In this document: piece by piece, positions 24,748-34,107 of the stretch | Layout: every line of letters starts with the position of its first letter | Numbering within the stretch: position 1 is the first letter of the stretch | Assembly: GCA_009377745.1 (NCBI GenBank) | Contig: WHTK01000022.1 | Coordinates: forward strand, 1 to 53,151 | Direction of reading: 5' to 3' | DNA: 53,151 nt | Origin: Dehalococcoidia bacterium | GTDB lineage: Bacteria; Chloroflexota; Dehalococcoidia; DSTF01; WHTK01 | Program-made: the position numbers and the translations under genes | Notes under the pieces: generated by a model | The model's database searches: none | What the model was told of the DNA's origin: nothing | Seen by the model: the letters and a program-made list of their open reading frames with translations, nothing else

Positions 24748-26335
24748 GCGCTGAGCGCTTCTCTTCGATCCTCTGTTCCGCGTTCAGGCGCTCAAGGCCG
24801 GCCACGCCATCACCCACGAAGGTCATGGTCTCCGCGATCGCACGATGACCCGCCCGCTCCGCGATCAGCCGATACATCTCCAGGCAGAGGATCCGATAGT
24901 TACGGTGGGCCTGCTCCGTGGTTCGCAGCTCGATCACGTGCATCGCCTCACGAGCGTTCATGTCCATGACGAAGCGCAGCCTGTACGCCATCGGCACGAC
25001 GTACTGAGCAACCGTCGCAGAGATCTCCTGAAGCAGCTCCTCATAGACTTCCCTGCAGAATTCCATGAGATCGCGCCATTCGCCGTCGGCGTTGATGCCG
25101 GCGATCTCGGGAGGCAGATCGAATCCTAGGTGGGGACTAAGCGCTTGCCACTCCATCGTCAGGAGCCGGTGACGCTGCAGGTCACGGAAGGCGCCATAGT
25201 CCGCAACGATCTCGAACCTGTACGCCGTGCGCTCGAAGGCGCGCCCGGGTCGATGCCGTCGGTTACTGCGGGGCCCTGCGTAGGCGGCGATGATCTCCGC
25301 CCGTTCTCGGGGCGCTAGTGCTTTGGCGGTTTGTACTGCCTCGCGATCGGACAGGCCGGCCAACTCGAACAGGACAGCCGCGACCACTCGAGTCTCGCCA
25401 TCGGCGTCAAAGTCGGTGAGGTCCACCTGCGGCGCATCCAACGTGTCTTCACCTGAAATCGCGGCGAGAGACTGCACTTGATTGCGGGTGGCCTGGCGGC
25501 CGCTCCTGAGGTAGTCGATGAAGACGCCACCGCGGTCCCGACGATCGACCCGCTCGACGAACACTGGGACGACCTTCTTGAGCTCCGCCAGCATTGCCTC
25601 TCCCGCTTGGCGGGCCTCGGCCAGTTCATGGCTGAGCAGTCGCAGTAGCAGCGCCTCGTAAGCTTGGGCGGAACCATAAATGCCCAGGTTTGATGTTGTC
25701 GCGGCGGGCAGCAGGCCTCGCAGGATGTCACAAGCCTTGGCTCGAATGCTCATCCGGTAGGCGCCCCCGGACGTACCTTCCGGCTGCGGGTATTGCGTCT
25801 TCAGGTATGTCTGCAGCGGCTCAAAAAGCTTGGTGTAAAGCTCGAACGCCCGGTTCACCGCCTCGACGAAGCGATCTCGACCTCGCCCACTGAGCTCTTC
25901 CGGGATGTGGTAGCGCCAATGGCCATTGGGCTGGTCGTTGTAGGGCATATAGCGCGTCGACTGCTCCAGATAGGACATGAGGCGACCGCGCTCAATGATC
26001 TTGGTGAGGAGGTTTGAGGCGCCTTCGACAGCAACGTGGACACCGGCAAGCTGCGCCACAGAGTCATCGCCGTACTCAATGAACACACGCTCGTAGAGAT
26101 CCGCAGCCCGTCCAAGACCGACGGTTGCGGTCTTTCCCTCAGATTCGATTCCATACTGGAACTCGTCCAGGAACAGGCGACGGAGCGTCTTGGGTGAACG
26201 AGAGTAGCGGGCGAAGAGCGCGCCCTTCACCATCTCAGGCAAGTCCGTGAGAACAAAAACCGATCTATCAGCGTTACTGAAATGCTGACCTAGCATCGCT
26301 TGTTCCGCTGGGCTGAATTCTTCTTTCAGGGGCAA
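24725..26335 (-). CDS. Double ThyX-like protein (FAD-dependent thymidylate synthase family), degenerate motifs
   Basis: About 536 residues made of two ThyX-type halves. In the first ('VKGALFARYSRSPKTLRRLF', 'ERGRLMSYLEQSTRYMPY') the ThyX motif RHRxxS appears as RGRLMS. In the second it reads RHRLLTMEWQALS, followed by a typical C-terminus ('MAYRLRFVMDMNAREAMHVI', 'ELRTTEQAHRNYRILCLEM'). Canonical ThyX is about 220-270 residues, so this is a fusion of two copies. The start is uncertain: the frame stays open to 26533, but homology begins after AGGAGG near 26340, pointing to TTG at 26335 or CTG at 26329. It probably belongs to the mutagenesis operon. Confidence 0.75.
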   Translation of the reverse strand: MPLKEEFSPAEQAMLGQHFSNADRSVFVLTDLPEMVKGALFARYSRSPKTLRRLFLDEFQYGIESEGKTATVGLGRAADLYERVFIEYGDDSVAQLAGVHVAVEGASNLLTKIIERGRLMSYLEQSTRYMPYNDQPNGHWRYHIPEELSGRGRDRFVEAVNRAFELYTKLFEPLQTYLKTQYPQPEGTSGGAYRMSIRAKACDILRGLLPAATTSNLGIYGSAQAYEALLLRLLSHELAEARQAGEAMLAELKKVVPVFVERVDRRDRGGVFIDYLRSGRQATRNQVQSLAAISGEDTLDAPQVDLTDFDADGETRVVAAVLFELAGLSDREAVQTAKALAPRERAEIIAAYAGPRSNRRHRPGRAFERTAYRFEIVADYGAFRDLQRHRLLTMEWQALSPHLGFDLPPEIAGINADGEWRDLMEFCREVYEELLQEISATVAQYVVPMAYRLRFVMDMNAREAMHVIELRTTEQAHRNYRILCLEMYRLIAERAGHRAIAETMTFVGDGVAGLERLNAEQRIEEKRSALAARPGQ

Positions 26336-26492
26336 CCTCCTGCCTGCAGAATACCACCGCCAGCTCCAATTTCTTGATATAGGCAACAGCGTCGACCCGT
26401 CAACGGGATAGGGCACGGAGTGCACGAGTCCGAGCTGAGCCCAGATGCCGGTTCCGTACGCTTCTGCCGTGCCGCGAGTCAGACAGACGACA

Positions 26493-29400
26493 TCATCCGA
26501 AGCTGTGCACACGACGCTCGGCTTGCGGAGCAATCCTCAGTGCCTCAAATCTCTCGGCGATTACATTGACCGAGCGCTCCTGTCGCTCAATATGGCCATG
26601 AACGATGAGCGCCGGCGCCCTCTCGATCAACTCTCTATACCTTGGAACCAGCTTCGGCGCGGTAATGATGTTCACGAGGCCAAACCGATCCTCCAGCGTA
26701 TGAAAGACGAATCCTTTGGCGGTCTGAGGCGCTTGTCGCACGGCCACTAGGCCCGCGACCGAAACCAGCTGTCCGGCCTCCATGCGCTCAACCACCGAAC
26801 TCGGTGTAATGCCCTCGTGCAACTGATCAGCGACGAGATCGAAAGCTGGCCCTCGCACTGCAATACCTACGAGCTTTAGGTCCTCCAAAATGCGTTGTTC
26901 CCGAGTCAACTCTCGCAGGGGCACCATCTCGCTCATCATTAGCGGCAGTGGTTGCTGACCTCCTAGAGGCTGATAGAAGGTGCCGAGCTGCCACAGGAGC
27001 TCGCGCTCATGCAGGCCCGTAAAGCCGAATGAGCCGAGACGGATCAGGCTCTCAATCGCTTCCCTGCCCAGATGAGTTCGTCTCCAGAAGTCCCAGAGCG
27101 AGGCGTACTGTCCACGTTCGCCCTCTTCGTCCAACTGCTTGTAGACCGCCTCGCCGAGACCTTTGACGTACCTGTAACCAAGGCGCAGGGCTGTGTCGGA
27201 CGCTATCGTGCAGTCAGCGCGGCTATGATTGACCTCAACCGGCAAGACCTCGATGCCATGGCGTCGCGCATCGTTGCAAATGACCTCGGGCGAATAAAAA
27301 CCCATGGGCTGCTCATTCAGCAACGCGGTATAGAACTCGACCTTGTAATAGCGCTTGAGCCAGGCCACCTTACAGGCGGTCTCGGCCATCGCGGCCGCAT
27401 GCGAGCGTGGAAAGCCAAACTCGGCAAACGCGAGAATCTTCTCGTAGACGGCCGCCGCCGTGGGAAGATCGACCCCTCTCGCCTGAGCGCCTGCCAGGAA
27501 ATCCTCTCGAAGCGCTTCCATCGCCTCACGCGACCGCTTGCGGCTCATTGCTCGGCGCAACTGCTCGGCTTGCCCAGCGGTGAAGCCAGCGATCGCCATC
27601 GATGCTCCCATGACTTGCTCTTGAAAAATGAAGACTCCCTTCGTATCCCTCAGGACCGACTCCAGCGAAGGATGATCAAAGGTCACAGGCTCTACGCCGA
27701 GGCAGCGAGCGATGTATGGGTTAACGGCGCCGCCTTGGATGGGGCCCGGCCGTATCAATGCGACCTGGATCACGAGATCTTGGATGCACTGGACCTTTAT
27801 TCTGAGAAGAACCTGAATCTGGGCGCGACTCTGAATCTGGACGACGCCGATAACATCGCCCTTCTGCATCATCTCGTAGATGGCGGGATCGTCCAGAGGA
27901 ATTACATCAGACGTGAAGCTGCGCCCGTGGCGCTCATTAACGTAGCCCAGCCCCCTGTAGAGCTGGTCTAGCGTCGGATAGGAGAGAAGGTCGAGCTTGA
28001 TCATGCCAGCGTCGGCCACCGAGTCCTTGTCCCATTGGCAGATCCAGCGGCCTTCCATTGCCGGACGCTCGACCGGCACCTGTTCGTCGATGCGAGTCGT
28101 AGAGATGATCACGCCACCGGAATGCTGGCTAAGATGCCGCGGCATGCCGATTAGCTGCTGAACGAGGTCGAGGAAGTCTCGCCAGAAGGATGAACGTAGC
28201 CGGGCTCGCCATTCAGGATGTTCGCCGAGCTCCTGTTCCAGAGAGTGGGCGAAGCGACTGCGCATCTGCTTGGCGATCTTGTCGATGTCGCCCGGAGGCA
28301 GACCCAGCGCCTTGCCAACATCCCGGATCGCCGATGGGAACCGGTACTGCACGAAGTTGCAGACCTGTGCAGCATGTGCGGTCGAATACGTCTCGAAGAT
28401 TGAGGCGAACATCTCCTCTCGCGCCTTGCGTCCGAAGTCGAGGTCAATGTCAGGGACATCCTCTTCGAGTCTGGCCTCATTCAAGAACCTGTCGACGACG
28501 AGGTTGTATTTAATGGGGTCAATCCCGGAGAGACCCAGCAGATAGCAGACCAGGGAACCTACGGACGAGCCACGGCCACGTACCGGCAGGTCGCGTTCGT
28601 GGGCGACCTGCAGCAATTCCCACATCCGCAAGAAGAATCCGGCCCGCCGACCAGCGGCGATCATCGTCAACTCACGCCTCAATCGCTCGCTTACATCTGG
28701 ATCGGCGCCATATAGGCGGCGTGCTTCACGGAAGCACACGTCGGCGAGGAAGTCATCCGCACTCTGCCCGTCCGGTGCGTCGTACTCCGGAAAGCGATAG
28801 CTCAAATCCCGACTTACGTCGAAGGAGCAGCGTTCGGCAATGGCAACCGTATTGCGGATGGCTGTTGGATAGACGGCAAAGAGGGCAGCCATCTCCTCAG
28901 CCGACTTCATGTAGAACTCCGAGTTCGGCCTGATAAGGTGGCGGACGTCCTCGATGCACCTGTTCTCACGCACCGCGACGAGCACGTCGTGCAGACGGTG
29001 CCTATCGCGAACGTGATAGTGAACATTATTGGTAGCGACGTAGCCGAGACCGAAGCGCTCAGCAAGACGCACGAGCTTGGCGTTACGAGGCTCGTCCTCA
29101 TAAACCCGGTGCTCCTGAAGTTCCAGAAAGAAGTTCTCCTTACCGAACGCGGCCACATAGCGATCGACAGCCTGCGCTGCCGCGTTGACCTCACCCGCCT
29201 CTACAAGGGCAGGAATCTGGCCTTTTCGGCAACCAGAGAGCGCGATCAGCCCATCCGTGGCACCGGTAAGCCAGTCGACCTCCATAACCGGCTTGCCACG
29301 TTGCCCGCTGAGATTGGCCTGAGTGAGCAATCGACTGAGGTTGGCATAGCCCCTTTGCGACTCGGCGAGCAGCGTTAAGTGATGGCCATCGCTTAACGTG

Positions 29401-29599
29401 ACCTCGGCCCCCGTGATCGGACGAATGTCCCAAGCGTGTGCGGCCCTGGCGAATTCCATCGCCCCAGCCAGGTTGTCGTGGTCGGTAACGGCGAGGGCCT
29501 TGTACCCGAGCTTTCTCGCCTGGAGCCCAGCTCGATAGGTGTCGAAGCACCCTCGCGTAACGAGAAACAGGAGTGGCAATGCAATTCAACGTACTGCAC
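26493..29599 (-). pseudogene. dnaE2: DnaE2-like error-prone DNA polymerase III alpha, frameshifted near the N-terminus
   Basis: The main frame encodes about 1,028 residues with the C-family polymerase core, including the metal-binding 'VPDIDLDFGR', and PHP-domain sequence ('LGYKALAVTDHDNLAGAMEF'). The true N-terminus, 'QYVELHCHSCFSLREGAS', lies in another frame starting with GTG at 29599, directly after the stop of the upstream gene and behind AGGAG. Adding one G in the GGG or GG run near 29540-29550 joins the two frames into a normal PHP domain. So either the gene is broken or a base is missing. Without repair, an ATG-less N-terminus lacking the first PHP metal ligands would be made. It is a translesion partner of ImuB in known cassettes. 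Confidence 0.85.
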
Positions 29600-29836
29600 T
29601 CAATACTCCTGCCCAAACCACTGGCCATCTACCAGGTCCTTGAAGATCGTCAAGGGTGCGCCGGCTTCGTGGACGACACGATAATAGGCTCGCCGCACTG
29701 CCTTGCCACGCCACCAGTGCTGGTCGATGTACCAGACGCCACGGGCGATGCTAACCGGCTGCCATGTCTTATGCAGCAGCACGGCCAGGGGCTCGCCGCT
29801 CGGTGACTCGCTCACCGAGATGGGGCGCGGCTCCAT
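29600..29836 (-). CDS. DUF6504-like accessory protein of the imuB-dnaE2 cassette
   Basis: 78 residues from the ATG at 29836, which shares one base with the imuB stop (TGATG). The core pattern ('GEPLAVLLHKTWQPVSIARG', 'VWYIDQHWWRGKAVRRAYYR', 'APLTIFKDLVDGQWF') matches, as I recall, the small DUF6504 proteins found between ImuB and DnaE2 in Actinobacteria and Chloroflexota. Its role in the mutasome is not known. Its stop is followed immediately by the GTG start of the polymerase, so the three genes form a tightly coupled operon. Confidence 0.65.
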   Translation of the reverse strand: MEPRPISVSESPSGEPLAVLLHKTWQPVSIARGVWYIDQHWWRGKAVRRAYYRVVHEAGAPLTIFKDLVDGQWFGQEY

Positions 29837-31011
29837 CAGCCGTCGGACTCTATGAGCACGTAGCGGTCCTCGGGAATCACCGACCATGGTTCTACCTCGA
29901 CGCAATGTGAGATCGGAGAGTAGCCGTAGCGTGCCTTGAGCTGCCTCAGCGACTCACTAAGGACTTCCGTGTTTCGCTTATCTCCAAGGTTCAATTGCCG
30001 GCCGGTTTCGCCGACAAGATAGGCGAGGCGCAGGCCTAGATTGAGCACTGCTCCAGCGGGTGGCGTCTCGACTAGCGCGGTCTTCGTAACGAAGTAGAGT
30101 CTTTCCACATCGGCAATCGCCTCACGTAACACGATCCTCCTTTCCCAGGTGCGGCCGTTCGAGAGGCCCGCGCGGATGGTGAGCTGTCGAGCGCCGCGGC
30201 CGTTTAGTCCCAGGCTCAGCCGCGACACGAGCTGCTTTGCTGCGGCGATGAGGACTTCGATCGTGGAAACGGGGCCCTCGAAAGAGAGCCACTCATCGAG
30301 GGAAGGCAAGGGCTGGCGAGACAATAAAGGGCGGTTGTCTACACCGTTGGCCAACTCCCAGATCAGGCGCCCTCCCGATCCGAACTGGCTCAGGAGAGAA
30401 GACAGCGGAAACCCGGCTAAGTCACCGATTTGATCAAGGCCGAGCAGGTGGAGCCGGTCGAGCAGAGATGGCTCGAGCGGCAAGAGTTCAACCCCCAGAG
30501 TAGCGAGGAAGCGTGCTTCCTGATCACGAGGCAGCACGACGACATCATCAAGACGGACAACAGCGGCAGCGCGCGCGGGAAACTTTCCTTCAGCGATGCC
30601 CACGGCAGGGTCGAAGGAGCGCTCGGCCAGGATCCGTCTGATGGCCTCTCCGATGAGGTTCTCGCTGCCATAGTGGGGCACCAGGCCGCCGACGTTCAGA
30701 TAGCACTCGCCCGGCCCCCCATCCTCAACCTCTGGGCTGATCTGCCACAGCGCATCGAGTGCGCTTTCCCATGTGTCCTCGTAGAAAGGGAAGTCCGGCG
30801 CGAGACAAAGCAGACCGGGCGACCGGCCTAACGCCTGACGAAGAGGCATTCCTCTGAAGACGCCTAGTTCAGCCAGCCAGGGTGAGCAATCCAGAACCCG
30901 GCGAGGAGGCTCGCCGTCGCCGACGATCAGATCCACGCCTTCCAGGTCTGGCCGGCGTCGTAGCTCGGCCAGATAGACAAAATGAGACAGGTAGACCGCT
31001 GCTATTCGCAT
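29836..31011 (-). CDS. imuB: ImuB-like, catalytically degenerate Y-family polymerase
   Basis: 391 residues from the ATG at 31011 (MRIAAVYLSHFVYLAELRRR); the frame extends to 31062 but Y-family homology begins here. The polymerase core is recognisable ('LGVFRGMPLRQALGRSPGLL', 'YLNVGGLVPHYGS', 'LLGLDQIGDLAGFPLSSLLS' as the HhH element). However, the first catalytic Asp is replaced (VYLSHF where active enzymes have a V-D-x-D-x-F type motif), and the second acidic motif reads GECYLNV instead of SIDEAYLDV. Loss of the acidic residues is the hallmark of ImuB, a scaffold that recruits DnaE2 after DNA damage. Confidence 0.8.
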   Translation of the reverse strand: MRIAAVYLSHFVYLAELRRRPDLEGVDLIVGDGEPPRRVLDCSPWLAELGVFRGMPLRQALGRSPGLLCLAPDFPFYEDTWESALDALWQISPEVEDGGPGECYLNVGGLVPHYGSENLIGEAIRRILAERSFDPAVGIAEGKFPARAAAVVRLDDVVVLPRDQEARFLATLGVELLPLEPSLLDRLHLLGLDQIGDLAGFPLSSLLSQFGSGGRLIWELANGVDNRPLLSRQPLPSLDEWLSFEGPVSTIEVLIAAAKQLVSRLSLGLNGRGARQLTIRAGLSNGRTWERRIVLREAIADVERLYFVTKTALVETPPAGAVLNLGLRLAYLVGETGRQLNLGDKRNTEVLSESLRQLKARYGYSPISHCVEVEPWSVIPEDRYVLIESDG

Positions 31012-31058
31012 ATGGCTAACCAGTCTCCGGGCGGGGACGGTACTGCAAAGAGAGCATA

Positions 31059-31070
31059 GCACACATGTTC
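31059..31070 (-). promoter_or_regulatory. Possible LexA (SOS) box before imuB
   Basis: Minus strand GAACATGTGTGC (31070-31059), one mismatch from the Gram-positive-type LexA box GAAC-N4-GTTC, 48 bases upstream of the imuB start. Mutasome cassettes are usually LexA-controlled. Half-site matches of this quality also occur by chance. Confidence 0.35.
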
Positions 31071-31243
31071 TTGGATCGTTCGAGGTACCGATGGCCCAAC
31101 GCGAACATCAGCCCATCAGCCCGTTGAGAAAGATTGGAAGTCTCGCGGCCGTTGCGGAAGTCGCAAGCCCTTGGTTTAGAAGTCCCGTGGAAAGAGGTTC
31201 GTCACAGTGGACTGCAACCCGCTGAAGGAGGCGATGCAGGACT

Positions 31244-31636
31244 GTGAACCGGCACGAAATACCCACTCACCTGAACGTTGAAGACAAGGCCTTTGCCGGC
31301 CTGACTATGCGCCAGCTCATGACGGTAGCAATGGGCCTTGGCCTGGCATACGGAGCATCCAATCAGTTGCCCCTGCCGATGCCGCTGCCCGTCATGGCCG
31401 CAGCCGTGGTTCTGGCCGCCGTCGCCTTGGCGGCCTTGTGGCGTCCGGCAGGCAGGCCCGTGGAGGATTGGGCCTTCGTCCTTCTGCGCTTCTGGGCAAT
31501 ACCTCGCGTTGCGGTCTGGCGCGTACGGCGACTGGATCCGGCACGGAGGGCGAAGAACGAGACATATGAAGTCGTGCTGCCGGAGCCGGCCTGGTCAAAC
31601 GAGTCAGATGGTGGAGCTTCTCATGGCCACGACTAA
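31244..31636 (+). CDS. PrgI-family conjugation protein
   Basis: 130 residues, GTG start. The N-terminal strand 'EIPTHLNVEDKAFAGLTMRQ' is the PrgI-family signature. Two closely spaced membrane helices follow ('LMTVAMGLGLAYGASNQLP', 'PVMAAAVVLAAVALAALW'), then a cytoplasmic tail with 'GRPVEDWAFVLLRFWAIPRV'. PrgI proteins are VirB3-like partners of VirB4 in Gram-positive-type transfer systems. It overlaps the next gene, opening the right transfer operon. Confidence 0.85.
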   Translation: MNRHEIPTHLNVEDKAFAGLTMRQLMTVAMGLGLAYGASNQLPLPMPLPVMAAAVVLAAVALAALWRPAGRPVEDWAFVLLRFWAIPRVAVWRVRRLDPARRAKNETYEVVLPEPAWSNESDGGASHGHD

Positions 31637-32300
31637 GCGACTCGCCGGTGTCCAGGACCTGCTGCCGCTGGAAGACATTGTCGGCGACGTGCTCTGCCTG
31701 AGAGGCGGTGACTACCGCGCTGTTCTGGAGGCGGAGAGCGTCAACTTTGCCCTCAAGTCCGAGACGGAACAGGAGGGCATCATTGCTGGCTACCGCGCCT
31801 TCCTCAATTCCTTGAGCTACGGCCTTCAGGTGCTCGTCCGCATCCTACCCACCGATGTTGAGGTCTATCTCGACAGTCTGCGCCAGCGACCGGGCCTCCG
31901 AAGCGACGATACGTTCCGCCGGCTGGCCCTCGATCATGAGTCCTTCGTGCGTCGGCTGGCCCGGGAGAGATCTCTGCTCGAGCGGCACTTCTACGTGGTG
32001 ATCCCGGCTGGGCTGGAAGGTGTCTTCGAGCACAGCGGTATGCGCTGGCCCTGGCAGGGTGTGTCTAAGGATTTGCGTCGGAATCTGGAGGCGGCATCAC
32101 AGCAGTTGGACTTCCGTTCGCGCGAGATAGCTCAGGCCCTGGCCTCATTTGGAGTTGCCTCGCGACGTCTCGCTGGCGATGAGGTCGCCCAACTCTGGAG
32201 TGACTGTCTGCGCTCGGACATCGGCTCGACACCCGGAACGCTGTTAGGCCGGCGACTGGTAGTCACGGCCAACCGGAGAAAGGACCACGAGAATGGTTAA
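31623..32300 (+). CDS. VirB4-associated (TraC-like) transfer protein
   Basis: 225 residues from the ATG at 31623 (MATTKRLAGVQDLLPLEDIV), or 230 from 31608; both overlap PrgI. The pattern 'GDVLCLRGGDYRAVLEAESV', 'FLNSLSYGLQVLVRILPTDV' resembles the N-terminal domain of VirB4/TraC proteins, but the gene ends before any ATPase domain, and its stop overlaps the start of the full VirB4 gene. A separate N-domain-like gene between PrgI and VirB4 occurs in related systems, as I recall. It probably acts at the cytoplasmic face. Confidence 0.65.
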   Translation: MATTKRLAGVQDLLPLEDIVGDVLCLRGGDYRAVLEAESVNFALKSETEQEGIIAGYRAFLNSLSYGLQVLVRILPTDVEVYLDSLRQRPGLRSDDTFRRLALDHESFVRRLARERSLLERHFYVVIPAGLEGVFEHSGMRWPWQGVSKDLRRNLEAASQQLDFRSREIAQALASFGVASRRLAGDEVAQLWSDCLRSDIGSTPGTLLGRRLVVTANRRKDHENG

Positions 32301-34107
32301 TCTTTTGCCCAGAGCGCGACATCGACGCACCGAGCGGCGATCAGCAACAGAAGAGCGCTTCCAACGAGGTACTCGTGCCGTCCTGGATCTCGTTTCACCT
32401 GCTGGCCTCGACGCTGCCAAGTCACACCTCACACTGGACGATCGCTTCGTCCGAATACTCGGTCTCACTGAGTACCCTCGCTACGTCTACGCCAACTGGC
32501 TCGGCCGCCTGATCGACTTCGATTCTCCTCTCGACGTCAGCCTCCATCTGGAGCCGCTCGACTCGAATGCAACCATCCGGCAGCTCACGCATCGGCTAGT
32601 CGAGTTCCAGTCGTCACGCATGCTCGATGCGCGGAATGGCAAGATCGCGAGCGCCGAGCGAGAGATCGCCTACGAAGACGTGGAACGCCTTCGAGACGCA
32701 CTACAGCGAGGCGAAGAACGGGTTTTCTCGACCAGCCTGTACTTCTGCTTGAGATCGCCTTCGCTGAACGGGCTGAACGATGTTACCCGCCGAGTGGATG
32801 CGGCACTGAACGGGATGTTGGCTTCGGCGAGACCAACTCTCTACGAGATGCTGCCCGGTCTCCTCTCGTGTCTTCCCGGAGGACAGGACCACTTAGGACG
32901 TTGCCGCAACCTGGAAACGACGAGCCTGGCAACGATGATTCCCTTCACCTCCAGTCACTTATCAATGGAGCGCGGCATTCTCTACGGCACCAGCGTCCAC
33001 AATTCCTCGCTCGTCATCTTTGATCCTTTCAGCCGTGATCTCGAAAACGCGAACAAGGTTGTCTTCGCCAAGAGCGGCGCTGGCAAGAGCTATGCCTGCA
33101 AGGTCGAGGCGCTGCGGGCGCTAATGCTGGGCGTCGAGTACTACGTCATTGACCCCGAGGACGAGTATCGTCGGCTCTGCGATGCGGTGGACGGTCAGTA
33201 CATCCGCCTCTCCGGATCTTCCGCGCATCGCATCAACCCCTTCGACCTACCGGCTGCCGCCAGCAGTAAGGATAGTGAGGGCAGCGATCCTCTCACCGAA
33301 CGCTTTCAGAGCCTGCAGGGGCTACTCGGGCTCATGCTGGCGGACCGTGGTTCGACGCTCGGCCAGCGTGAGAAGGGCGCGCTAGACGCAGCGCTGATCG
33401 AGACCTACCGTCGTGCTGGCATCACCCGTGATCCCCAGACCCATAAGCACCCTGCACCCGTCTTGCGCGATCTGTTCAACCTGTTGCGCGAGCAAGGGGA
33501 GAGCCACGGCCTGGCGGACCGGCTAGAACGCTATGTCGACGGCAGCCTGGGGCAGGTCTTTTCGTCGCCAACCAGCGTCGATTTAGACCGACCCTTCGTC
33601 GTGTTCAACGTACGTGACCTCGACGCCGATCTGCGTCCGCTCGGCGTCTATCTGATTGCCGACTACATCTGGCGTCAGGTCCGGACAAGGCGCCGGCCAC
33701 GCATGCTCCTGATCGATGAGGCATGGTCGCTCATGCAGCACCAAGAGGGCGCGCGTTTCCTCTCCTCGATGGCCCGCCAGGCGCGCAAGTACTACCTCGG
33801 GCTCACGACCGTGACCCAAGATGTCGAGGACTTCCTCGCCACTCCCGAAGGTCACACAGTGCTGGCCAACAGCTCTGTCCAGCTGCTGATGCGTCAGGAC
33901 AGCTCGACCATCGACGCCGTCTCTCAGACCTTCCGACTCAGCGCCGGCGAGCGCGAGTTCTTACTTGCATGCCGAAAAGGCGAAGGCCTCTTCTTCGCCC
34001 AGGGAAACCACATCGCTCTTCGGGTCGAAGCGAGTCCGATGGAGCACTCGCTGGTCACGACCGACCCTGCCGAGCTCGTCGAACGGGAGGAGGTCACGCT
34101 GAAATGA
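32293..34107 (+). CDS. virB4: VirB4-like conjugation ATPase
   Basis: 604 residues. The N-terminal VirB4/TraC-like region ('DRFVRILGLTEYPRYVYANW') is followed by the ATPase domain: Walker A 'FAKSGAGKSYACK' (about 254-266), 'YYVIDPEDEYRRLCDAVDGQ', Walker B 'RMLLIDEAWSLMQHQEGARF' (about 470-490), 'LTTVTQDVEDFLATPEGHTV' and the C-terminal 'GEREFLLACRKGEGLFFAQG'. It powers assembly or DNA/protein export through the channel. The stop overlaps the primase start in ATGA. Confidence 0.93.
   Translation: MVNLLPRARHRRTERRSATEERFQRGTRAVLDLVSPAGLDAAKSHLTLDDRFVRILGLTEYPRYVYANWLGRLIDFDSPLDVSLHLEPLDSNATIRQLTHRLVEFQSSRMLDARNGKIASAEREIAYEDVERLRDALQRGEERVFSTSLYFCLRSPSLNGLNDVTRRVDAALNGMLASARPTLYEMLPGLLSCLPGGQDHLGRCRNLETTSLATMIPFTSSHLSMERGILYGTSVHNSSLVIFDPFSRDLENANKVVFAKSGAGKSYACKVEALRALMLGVEYYVIDPEDEYRRLCDAVDGQYIRLSGSSAHRINPFDLPAAASSKDSEGSDPLTERFQSLQGLLGLMLADRGSTLGQREKGALDAALIETYRRAGITRDPQTHKHPAPVLRDLFNLLREQGESHGLADRLERYVDGSLGQVFSSPTSVDLDRPFVVFNVRDLDADLRPLGVYLIADYIWRQVRTRRRPRMLLIDEAWSLMQHQEGARFLSSMARQARKYYLGLTTVTQDVEDFLATPEGHTVLANSSVQLLMRQDSSTIDAVSQTFRLSAGEREFLLACRKGEGLFFAQGNHIALRVEASPMEHSLVTTDPAELVEREEVTLK

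Noticed and set aside
27072..27971. Open frame of 299 codons antisense to the polymerase gene
   Set aside because: It lies wholly within conserved polymerase sequence and shows no motif of its own.
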